This document shows, piece after piece, positions 1 through 5,798 of a stretch of DNA of 5,972 nt. Position 1 is the stretch's first letter; each line of letters begins with the position of its first letter. The translations under genes and the position numbers were made by a program. The stretch comes from Porphyromonadaceae bacterium UBA7180 (GTDB lineage: Bacteria; Bacteroidota; Bacteroidia; Bacteroidales; Muribaculaceae), in contig DKVK01000053.1 in NCBI GenBank assembly GCA_002491165.1, positions 26,201 to 32,172 on the forward strand, written 5' to 3'. Under the pieces are notes generated by a model, which was given only the letters and a program-made list of their open reading frames with translations, searched no databases and had not been told where the DNA came from.

Positions 1-1
1 G

Positions 2-90
2 CGGAGAGAACGAGATTCGAACTCGTGGTAGAGATTGCTCCCTACGTCGGTTTAGCAAACCGGTGGTTTCAGCCACTCACCCACCTCTCC
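2..90 (-). tRNA. tRNA-Ser with anticodon GCU
   Basis: On the minus strand this folds into a class II (long variable arm) tRNA. The acceptor stem GGAGAGG pairs with TCTCTCC with a closing G-U, and the discriminator base is G. The anticodon loop TTGCTAA carries GCT, which reads serine codons AGC and AGU. A seven-pair variable arm (GTAGGGA with TCTCTAC, loop GCAA) and a T arm (ACGAG, TTCGAAT, CTCGT) are visible. The long variable arm is diagnostic of serine, leucine or bacterial tyrosine tRNAs, and the anticodon decides for serine. The last visible base after the discriminator is a C; the window edge hides whether CCA is encoded. The 3' end faces out of the window, so any tRNA-targeted integration would lie to the left and cannot be seen here. 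Confidence 0.96.
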
Positions 91-128
91 TTTTGCAATT
101 TCAGGTGGTCTTACTCTTTATTGCGGTG

Positions 129-160
129 CAAAGTTAATGCTTTTATTTGACCCGTGCAAA
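129..160 (-). promoter_or_regulatory. Bacteroidota-type promoter of the tRNA-Ser gene
   Basis: On the minus strand a TTTG (157-160) is followed after exactly 20 bases by TAACTTTG (129-136). This is a full match to the -33 TTTG and -7 TAnnTTTG elements used by the Bacteroidota primary sigma factor. Transcription should begin near 120-124, leaving a leader of about 30 nt before the mature tRNA 5' end at 90. It lies between the acyltransferase stop and the tRNA, so the tRNA is likely transcribed independently of the polysaccharide genes. Confidence 0.85.
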
Positions 161-193
161 TTTTTCCGCACATTTTTTGTCCCAAACTGATTT

Positions 194-1324
194 TTACACC
201 GCTTTTAGGCGTGGCTTTCCTTTTGTAGGCCGGGATTTTAACCATTTCTTAGCTGCCTTTTGTACCGGTTTTTCGATGAAGTGGTTCATTATGACCGATA
301 TTGCGAATGTTACCGCTATGACAATAGCGAAACATTCCCACTGCCCTAAGAACGGCATCAATCCGAAATAAGCCACAAGCTGGCACACGGGAAAGTGGAC
401 AAGATACATGTTATACGACACGTTGTCATGCTTTCCTTCCCAAGTTCCCCATTTGCCAATCATGGAAAAGCCTATTACAAGGATTGTGAACGCTATCGGG
501 TCGAACAGGATAGCCAGATAATCGCCATGCGTGGTAACCAGGAACCACGCGGCGGCCACAGCAATCAGATACCACCGGTAACGCATGAATACGTCGAACC
601 ACTTATAAACCATCACTCCACAGTAGAAGAAGCTGAGTTGTCCGAACATCTGCCGCCCCAGAATTTCATATATCTGTTTTCCGGTTTCCACGTAAAGGTA
701 CCTGAAGAATATGCCGTAAGATACCGACACCGCGAAGATTATCACGAAAGTAAGCGTGGCACGGTTCCTGAACTTGCCGATTATCCATACAGCAAGCGGT
801 ACCGAAAGATACAACATCCACTCCACCTTGAGCGTCCAGAGGGAGCCGTTGACGGCCGGGACCTCAAATCCCTCGAACACCCCCGGCAGCGACGGTTGCA
901 GGAAGTTCATGAACGACAGGTTTGCCGCGAGATATTTCCAAAAGCCGGAATTTATAAAATACTCGCCGGGAGGGAGCGATGACACACCAACCAACCCCAC
1001 GGCAAATGCGAGCACCACGAAAAAGTAGGCCGGCAGGAGCCTTATCATTCTCGAAGTGATATACGGAAGGAATTTGCGTTTTTTGAGATAGCTCCCGTAT
1101 ATCAGGAAACCGCTGAGCGTGAAGAAACCGCCTACAGCCTGATAGCTCGTGAACGGGAAATAGATGTCGCCCCCTGTCAGAATGTTGAAATGTTCCACAA
1201 TGACAGCCAGCGCCAGGATATACCGTATTACTCCCATATTGTTAGGGAAAGGTATGTCGTATGGCACTTTATTGGGTCTGAAATCCGGCTTTGGATGTCC
1301 GGAACTGTTTTGACGGCCTTTCAT
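194..1324 (-). CDS. Membrane acyltransferase, acyltransferase-3 (OafA/YrhL-like) family
   Basis: A 376-residue multi-pass membrane protein of the family that moves acyl groups, most often acetyl, onto extracytoplasmic sugars. Family features appear in order: an N-terminal helix with R34 and H45 (IRYILALAVIVEHF, 33-46); FFTLSGFLI (67-75); the arginine motif RMIRLLP (92-98); NGSLWTLKVEW (159-169); SYNMYLVHFP near the C-terminus (303-312); and a closing IEKPVQK (350-356), followed by a basic cytoplasmic tail. No SGNH esterase domain is fused, so this is the short form. The ATG at 1324 gives a 29-residue hydrophilic extension before the first conserved block; M30 is an alternative start, but FPNN just before it resembles related proteins, so I keep the longer form. 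No Shine-Dalgarno sequence is visible. It follows the polysaccharide unit after a hairpin, so O-acylation of the same polymer is plausible but inferred. The acyl donor and target cannot be read from sequence. Confidence 0.9.
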   Translation of the reverse strand: MKGRQNSSGHPKPDFRPNKVPYDIPFPNNMGVIRYILALAVIVEHFNILTGGDIYFPFTSYQAVGGFFTLSGFLIYGSYLKKRKFLPYITSRMIRLLPAYFFVVLAFAVGLVGVSSLPPGEYFINSGFWKYLAANLSFMNFLQPSLPGVFEGFEVPAVNGSLWTLKVEWMLYLSVPLAVWIIGKFRNRATLTFVIIFAVSVSYGIFFRYLYVETGKQIYEILGRQMFGQLSFFYCGVMVYKWFDVFMRYRWYLIAVAAAWFLVTTHGDYLAILFDPIAFTILVIGFSMIGKWGTWEGKHDNVSYNMYLVHFPVCQLVAYFGLMPFLGQWECFAIVIAVTFAISVIMNHFIEKPVQKAAKKWLKSRPTKGKPRLKAV

Positions 1325-1464
1325 CGTGGTCTAATCGGAGTTGTGCTACAAATCGCCCTAAGCAGAAGCCTGTTTTTAGTATCGGATACCGGACTCTTTA
1401 AGGGCACCGGAAGTATATTATTCATTCAGCCCCGAACGGTTGTCCGGGGCTGATATGTCTATCG
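1325..1464. other. Intergenic region between the chain-length gene and the acyltransferase gene
   Basis: This 140-nt gap holds the hairpin listed separately at 1426-1453. It also holds a small inverted repeat, GTATC-G-GATAC (1379-1389), and two imperfect direct repeats, GGATACCGGA (1384-1393) and GGGCACCGGA (1402-1411). The repeats match at 8 of 10 bases and are 18 bases apart. I found no good -33/-7 promoter for the acyltransferase. A TTTG on the minus strand (1349-1352) lacks the TA of the -7 element and a partner upstream. Whether the acyltransferase is transcribed by read-through or from a non-consensus promoter here is unresolved. Confidence 0.5.
1426..1453 (-). terminator. Strong hairpin, probable terminator of the polysaccharide unit
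   Basis: A perfect nine-pair stem (TCAGCCCCG with CGGGGCTGA, loop of 10 nt) begins 11 nt after the stop codon of the chain-length gene. The high G+C content and position suit an intrinsic terminator. The sequence after the stem on the minus strand (ATGAATAATATAC) has no T run, so termination may be partial, or the hairpin may mainly protect the 3' end of the mRNA. Confidence 0.6.
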
Positions 1465-3537
1465 TCACGCTTCGGCGGTGTTACGGCGCGTTATCAGCAC
1501 GTACACTTTCTCGGCTATCTGCCCTTTGAGTATTTTCTTCAGAGCGTGGCGCCTGATCTTGTTGGCGCGCAGGAGCACGAGCATGACAGCGTCAGGAGCG
1601 TCAGCCAGTTGCACGATGTCGGCGAGATGCTCCTTCGACGGGACGTCTACCAGTATCAGGCGATGGTCTTTGAGCAACGCTTCGCGTTTCTCCTTGACGC
1701 TGTTGGTCAGCAGCACATCGTTGGAGCCGTCGGGCGAAGTGACCATGAGCCGTGCCGCCGGGATGTCCACGTTGTTGAAGCTGTCAACCAGGCGGTTTTC
1801 AAGTTCACTGCCGTCAGCGGCATCGGGAAGCAGGTTCACCACATAGACAGTGCCGGTGTCCGGCTTGGAGGTCAGCAAGGTGCGCAAACCGCGCAGACCG
1901 TTGTCGCCGACCGTCTGTAACACGGTGTTTTTCTCAACCCCGAGGAAAGCCACATCCATAGGCTGACGCACCCTGTCGCGCAAGCGCATCAATATATACA
2001 GAAGCAGCGCCGGACCCAACAGCGTGAGTACCAATGCCACCGCGTAGGCAATATGCGTTTTGTACATATCGGGCTTGGGATAGGTGAAAGCTTTGTCCAC
2101 AATGAAACCGGGGGTATCGGTGGAATACAAAGTAAGTTCCGCCGATTCGCGACGCTGCAAGAGATATATGTAAAGCTGGTTCTTTATGGTGCGGTCCCGT
2201 AGCATGTCGAGCAATTGCCGCTCGAGGGCCGGAAGCTGGGCCATGCTTTCGCGGGCATCGCCCTGAAGGCCGTAGTTCGACTCTATGTTGCGTCGCTGCA
2301 GATCTATTATCTGCGAATAACTCTTTGTTATGGAGTTTTTTATGTCAGAGATTTGAGCGTTTATTTCGCGCATTGCAGGATGGTCAGACTTAGCGGAGCG
2401 TTCCAGTTCCTGACGTTCGCTGAGCAGTGTGTTGTATTGTGTGGCGAGAGGGTCCGGGGTCTGGCCGGCCAGCGGCACTATGAATGCGTCGGGGTCATGG
2501 TTGATGGTGTAGAGCACCTGGTCGTAATACGTCAGGCGGTTCTGCGCTTCCATCATCTTGTCGCGACCGCCGATGCTACGCACTACCCACGAGGCCGAGT
2601 CTACGGCCAGTGCCGCCAGATTGTTCTCGCGTTTGAAATCCTCCACCTTTTGTTCCGACTCCGAAAGCTGTGCGTAGAGTTTCTCGAGACGGTCCGTACA
2701 GTAGTTCAGCTCGTTGAGCGACGTTTCACGCCGACGTTCAAGACGGCGTTCGTTGTAGCGTTCCATTATGGCGTCGAGCACGGCTTCGTTGCGAGTCTTG
2801 TTGGGGCCGTCGAACGACAGCACGATGGCATCACTGTTTTTGTCACTTCCCACTGTGCTTACATCCTTCCGCAGATCCGAAATGATACTTTTGGTACCCG
2901 TGACAATGATGTCGATTTTAAAGTCGCGAGCCGGGTCGTAACCGGCCGAGGGCTGTAATTCCACCGTTATGCCGAGCGGTTTGAGGCGCAGCCGGTAAGG
3001 GAGCGTCACGTTGTTTGCCACCGCCAGTGTCTTCATACCCATAAATCCGGAAGTGGCGCACACATCGAGGCGGCCGCCACGGTTCCTGAGTTTGATGGCC
3101 ACACCTGTGCTGAGCGAGTCGAGGGTCTCCTGCCCTATTCTTGCCTCGACCGGAGATTCGGGATAAAGCACCTGTTTTGTGAGACCGTTGCGCTCCACGT
3201 ATGTTATATTCAAGCCGGTCTTGTGCACGACATCGGTAAGATTCTGGTTAGAGAACATCAGCTGCTTTTCGTTTTTCACGTCCGAGTTTCCGAATCCGAG
3301 CATCTTTGCCGCACCGCCGGCGGCCGACTTCGAAGCCATGGCTGCCAGGGGGTTGCCGATGTCGCTGTTTTCTATCAGGACAGATGCTTGTGACGAATAA
3401 ACAGGCATACGTATCTTGCCGTAGATATAAGCCGCACCGAAGCAGATTGCCGCCGCAAGCGCAAATAGCCACCAATTGCGGCGGCACGCACGCCAAAAAC
3501 GCCTGAAATCAAGGTCGTTGTTCATTTTTTGTGTCAT
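1465..3537 (-). CDS. Wzz/Wzc-type polysaccharide chain-length protein with a degenerate tyrosine-kinase-like domain
   Basis: A 690-residue polysaccharide co-polymerase of the inner membrane, expected to set polymer length and link polymerase to outer-membrane exporter. Visible order: a cytoplasmic N-terminus; TM1 (about 22-40); a Wzz domain with PVYSSQASVLIEN (45-57); a long periplasmic part with probable coiled coils (about 263-308 and 372-425); a GNVR-like block (LPALERQLLDML to LLQRRESAEL, 435-468); TM2 (about 495-518); and a 172-residue cytoplasmic tail. The tail resembles a BY-kinase: RGLRTLL (549-555) matches the FRxLRTNL region and HRLILVDVPSKE (625-636) matches a Walker B-type strand. 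The expected Walker A lysine and Ser/Thr are missing: the corresponding stretch reads VVNLLPDAADGSE (567-579). There is no tyrosine cluster at the C-terminus (TRRNTAEA). Catalysis is therefore unlikely, which is inference. Its ATG overlaps the upstream stop by 4 nt; M5 is an alternative start. Confidence 0.92.
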   Translation of the reverse strand: MTQKMNNDLDFRRFWRACRRNWWLFALAAAICFGAAYIYGKIRMPVYSSQASVLIENSDIGNPLAAMASKSAAGGAAKMLGFGNSDVKNEKQLMFSNQNLTDVVHKTGLNITYVERNGLTKQVLYPESPVEARIGQETLDSLSTGVAIKLRNRGGRLDVCATSGFMGMKTLAVANNVTLPYRLRLKPLGITVELQPSAGYDPARDFKIDIIVTGTKSIISDLRKDVSTVGSDKNSDAIVLSFDGPNKTRNEAVLDAIMERYNERRLERRRETSLNELNYCTDRLEKLYAQLSESEQKVEDFKRENNLAALAVDSASWVVRSIGGRDKMMEAQNRLTYYDQVLYTINHDPDAFIVPLAGQTPDPLATQYNTLLSERQELERSAKSDHPAMREINAQISDIKNSITKSYSQIIDLQRRNIESNYGLQGDARESMAQLPALERQLLDMLRDRTIKNQLYIYLLQRRESAELTLYSTDTPGFIVDKAFTYPKPDMYKTHIAYAVALVLTLLGPALLLYILMRLRDRVRQPMDVAFLGVEKNTVLQTVGDNGLRGLRTLLTSKPDTGTVYVVNLLPDAADGSELENRLVDSFNNVDIPAARLMVTSPDGSNDVLLTNSVKEKREALLKDHRLILVDVPSKEHLADIVQLADAPDAVMLVLLRANKIRRHALKKILKGQIAEKVYVLITRRNTAEA
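3534..3537 (-). other. ATGA stop/start overlap coupling polymerase and chain-length genes
   Basis: The chain-length gene's ATG and the polymerase gene's TGA share four bases (ATGA on the minus strand). No Shine-Dalgarno sequence precedes the ATG, so the second protein may depend on ribosomes finishing the first. A second ATG lies 12 nt further on (3523-3525), within reach of re-initiation. Confidence 0.8.
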
Positions 3538-4826
3538 ATACGTATGGGTAATGTTTTTACTTTTTTGTTGGAGGCGAGGGTTTCATTTTTTTTCTTTTTC
3601 TGTTGCTGACGCAATCCGTTGCCGCTGGCTGAAATCATGCCTAAAAGGAACAGGGCCGCGACACCGGCCGAGGTGACGCCGGCTGTTCCGGTGGTCAACT
3701 CCACAAGTTCGAAGACCAACACCGACGCACCCACTATGAAAGGATAGCGCCAACGGGGATCCGGTGTGCGCGTCATAGCCCGGAGGTTGCGGTATAGCCA
3801 GACCCAGAAATAAACGAATAGCACTATCCCGACTGCACCATACTGTGCCAGCGACGTATAATAGGCATCACAAATAAAATCAGGCATGTCGGGGGAGATG
3901 CCCCATACTTTGTCCAGACCATATTTCCCGTAAAGGGCCGAATATGTCTCGGACGACGGGAAGGTGGCATACGACGCCAGTCCGGAGCCGAACAAAGGAT
4001 AATCGGCTAATATCAGTCCCATGCCCAGGTAGAGCGCCAATCGCGCGTATGACGGAAGAGCATTGAGATCCAGTTCACTGAAGTTTACCGACAGGAAGTA
4101 ATAATCGAATTTTTTCCATGCTACCGCCGCTCCGAGCACACCTACGGCCACGAGAATCACCATGTTCGACAACGTGAGATGCCGCAACATCCCCCTGCGG
4201 TAAACGAAGAGCAGGAACAGCACCATCACAAACTCAACGTAATATTTGGAGCGCGTGGAGAGAAGCCCCACGAAAAGCGTCACCACCACGAATACGATGT
4301 CCGACTTCTTGAGACGGCCCTCATCGTCGGCAGAACAGTAAACATATAACAATGCCGTGAGAAGGGCGAATGCCCCTATATACGCCACATGGAAGAATAT
4401 CGTGCATAAGAAATTCTTATAGAAGTAAAACGACAGTCCCGCCAATAGTAGCACGACGGTCATAACGCGGCAAATGCCGCGGAGCACCATCTTGTCGCCG
4501 GGCGTGAAACGCGGAGCTATGCAATAAGCGCACAACGCCACCACAAACGGTTTGAGCTCTATTATGAAGTCTTTCAACACCGCCGCGGTGGTATTGAAAT
4601 GCACCACCGTCAGAGAATATATAGTATAGAAACCGAACACTCCCAAGGAAATGAACATGGGACGGTAACGCCGCCACTGCCGGTTGCACACGCAGTCAAG
4701 CAGCGACAGGCACACCAGCGCTATGGGGAAAAGCTCGTCAAGCGGCTTCACTATCTGCATGGAGAAGATAGCGGTGGCGTAGTAGACTATGAACAGCCAG
4801 CAGGCTATGCGGTCTATCCTGAGCAT
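3534..4826 (-). CDS. Wzy/WaaL-type O-antigen polymerase or ligase family membrane protein
   Basis: A 430-residue, very hydrophobic protein with about ten to twelve predicted membrane segments, as in polysaccharide polymerases (Wzy) and O-antigen ligases (WaaL), which act at the periplasmic face of the inner membrane on undecaprenyl-linked sugars. Supporting features are STRSKYY after a membrane helix (190-196, R192) and a large loop starting SYARLALYLGMGLI and running through DYPLFGSGLASY (259-286, R262). This recalls the Wzy_C arrangement of an arginine followed by a PxxGxG-type turn. Then comes DAYYTSLAQYGAVGIVLF (320-337), the usual post-loop helix. Placement between an exporter and a chain-length gene favours polymerase over ligase; this is inference, since the two are hard to separate by sequence. 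The C-terminal tail is cytoplasmic and lysine rich (QQQKKKKN, 407-414), encoded by an A-rich tract with A8 at 3586-3593. The gene starts 47 nt after the wza stop; no Shine-Dalgarno sequence is seen. Confidence 0.85.
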   Translation of the reverse strand: MLRIDRIACWLFIVYYATAIFSMQIVKPLDELFPIALVCLSLLDCVCNRQWRRYRPMFISLGVFGFYTIYSLTVVHFNTTAAVLKDFIIELKPFVVALCAYCIAPRFTPGDKMVLRGICRVMTVVLLLAGLSFYFYKNFLCTIFFHVAYIGAFALLTALLYVYCSADDEGRLKKSDIVFVVVTLFVGLLSTRSKYYVEFVMVLFLLFVYRRGMLRHLTLSNMVILVAVGVLGAAVAWKKFDYYFLSVNFSELDLNALPSYARLALYLGMGLILADYPLFGSGLASYATFPSSETYSALYGKYGLDKVWGISPDMPDFICDAYYTSLAQYGAVGIVLFVYFWVWLYRNLRAMTRTPDPRWRYPFIVGASVLVFELVELTTGTAGVTSAGVAALFLLGMISASGNGLRQQQKKKKNETLASNKKVKTLPIRI

Positions 4827-4853
4827 GGGCGGGACGGGTTACGAATTCTGTTC

Positions 4854-4874
4854 GCCGGCGACCGGGGCGACGGC
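4854..4874 (-). other. Intercistronic hairpin after wza
   Basis: In the 47-nt gap between wza and the polymerase gene, a G+C-rich hairpin can form on the minus strand: GCCG, one mismatch, CG, a 7-nt loop CCCCGGT, CG, one mismatch, CGGC. It starts at the last base of the wza stop codon. No T run follows, so a full terminator is unlikely. It could stabilise the wza message or weaken expression of the membrane protein downstream. With so G+C-rich a gap, chance folding is possible. Confidence 0.35.
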
Positions 4875-5680
4875 TATTTCAGCGACAGCGCTATGACGAG
4901 CGACGCTATCACGGAAATACCCGATATTACGGTGCTTATCACCGAAAGTTTGAATCCGTTATTCTGGTTATACTTGGAGTTTGACTGTTTGATGTCGTTG
5001 GGTGCCACATACACCACGTCGTTCTGCTTCAGCACGAAGTAGGGCGACGAGGTGATTTTGGAGTCGGCGAGGTTGAGGGTGGCATAGGTGGAGGTGCCGT
5101 CGGGGTTTTCTCGTATCACGGCCACGGCGTCGCGGCGCCCGTATTCAGTAAGGTCGCCGCAGGCGGCCAGCGCGTCGAAGAGCGTAAGGCGCTCCCGCTT
5201 GCTTTCCACAACCTTGGGTTCGTCCACTTCTCCCAGCACGTTTACTTTGAAGTTCACGAGCCGCACGCTCACCACCGGGGCTTTGACGTCTTTCTCTATC
5301 TGTTTCAGCAGATAGTCACGCAAGCGCGAAGTGGTAAGGCCGGCCACATGGATTTTGCCGAGCACGGGGAAGTCGATGTCGCCGCTGCGGTCCACTATGT
5401 AGGTCTGCATGGTCTGTCCCGAGGCCACCTCTGTCTTGACCCCGCTCTGCGAGCTTATGGCCGGACGGTTGTAACGGGCCACCACGGCGGGAATTTCGGC
5501 CGTCACCGTTATCATAAGCTCGTCTTCCGGCTCTATGGTGATGTCGTTTCTGGCAGTGGCCAGCTGTCCCACGGGGGTGCCGGAGAGGTCGGCCATATAT
5601 GTCAGGTCGTTTTGGATCTTGCACGAGCAGACTACTGTCAAAACAAGCGCTGCAAGCACATATTTGAGCAATTTCAGCAT
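4874..5680 (-). CDS. wza: Wza-like outer-membrane polysaccharide export lipoprotein (Poly_export + SLBB)
   Basis: A 268-residue outer-membrane polysaccharide export protein. From the ATG at 5680 it begins with a lipoprotein signal peptide: MLKLLK, a hydrophobic core, then VCSC with C20 as the likely lipidated cysteine. Next is the Poly_export domain (about 45-140), with PEDELMITV (51-59) and YIVDRSGDIDFPVLGKI (94-110). One SLBB domain follows (about 145-210; VNVLGEVDEPKVVES then LTLFDALAACGDLTEYG), then YFVLKQNDVVYVAPN (214-228). The protein ends in a hydrophobic helix (about 245-266). E. coli Wza is longer (about 380 residues), so this is the compact type common in Bacteroidota. An in-frame GTG at 5794 would add 38 residues, but that would bury the signal peptide, so I reject it. 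It heads the cluster, and is expected to form the export channel for the polymer built by the next two gene products. Confidence 0.93.
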   Translation of the reverse strand: MLKLLKYVLAALVLTVVCSCKIQNDLTYMADLSGTPVGQLATARNDITIEPEDELMITVTAEIPAVVARYNRPAISSQSGVKTEVASGQTMQTYIVDRSGDIDFPVLGKIHVAGLTTSRLRDYLLKQIEKDVKAPVVSVRLVNFKVNVLGEVDEPKVVESKRERLTLFDALAACGDLTEYGRRDAVAVIRENPDGTSTYATLNLADSKITSSPYFVLKQNDVVYVAPNDIKQSNSKYNQNNGFKLSVISTVISGISVIASLVIALSLK

Positions 5681-5798
5681 ATTCGTATCTAATTGTAAAA
5701 CAATGGCCTTTCGGCCTCCTATATAACGGGGGCGGCGCGGGATTATTGCGCCCGGTGACACGCGGGACGCCAATTCCTGTCGTTCCGCGGACACAGGC
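5681..5798 (-). promoter_or_regulatory. ispG-wza intergenic leader with several small hairpins
   Basis: This 118-nt gap lies between the ispG stop and the wza start. In transcription order it can form CCTGT/ACAGG (arms 5793-5797 and 5776-5780), just after the ispG stop and possibly a weak terminator; GGCGC/GCGCC with a 9-nt loop (5734-5752); GGCC-GAAA-GGCC (5705-5716), a four-pair stem capped by a GNRA-type tetraloop; and the inverted repeat ATTGT-TTT-ACAAT (5692-5704), ending 11 nt before the wza ATG. A GGAGG (5715-5719) is about 35 nt from the ATG, too far to act as a ribosome site. I found no TAnnTTTG promoter, so wza may be read from ispG or from a weak promoter I cannot recognise. Confidence 0.4.

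Noticed and set aside
2..90. tRNA-Ser as an integration site for the polysaccharide genes
   Set aside because: Integration normally uses the tRNA 3' end, which faces away from these genes. I see no repeated tRNA fragment and no integrase in the window.
157..174. GTGC/GCAC hairpin downstream of the acyltransferase as its terminator
   Set aside because: The stem has only four pairs with a 10-nt loop, and it overlaps the -33 element of the tRNA promoter. It is not a convincing terminator.
395..982. Long plus-strand open frame of 195 codons
   Set aside because: It lies wholly inside the acyltransferase gene on the other strand, has a charged, featureless translation, and matches no family I know.
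1349..1352. TTTG on the minus strand as a -7 promoter element for the acyltransferase gene
   Set aside because: The preceding TA is missing (GCGATTTG) and there is no TTTG or TTG at the right distance upstream.
2215..2958. Plus-strand open frame of 247 codons opposite the chain-length gene
   Set aside because: The minus-strand gene has clear domains over this stretch. The plus-strand translation looks like an antisense shadow, rich in H, V and R, with no start signals.
5681..5794. In-frame GTG-started extension adding 38 residues before the wza ATG
   Set aside because: It begins four bases after the ispG stop and would bury a clear lipoprotein signal peptide. The extra residues look like translated leader with no protein features.
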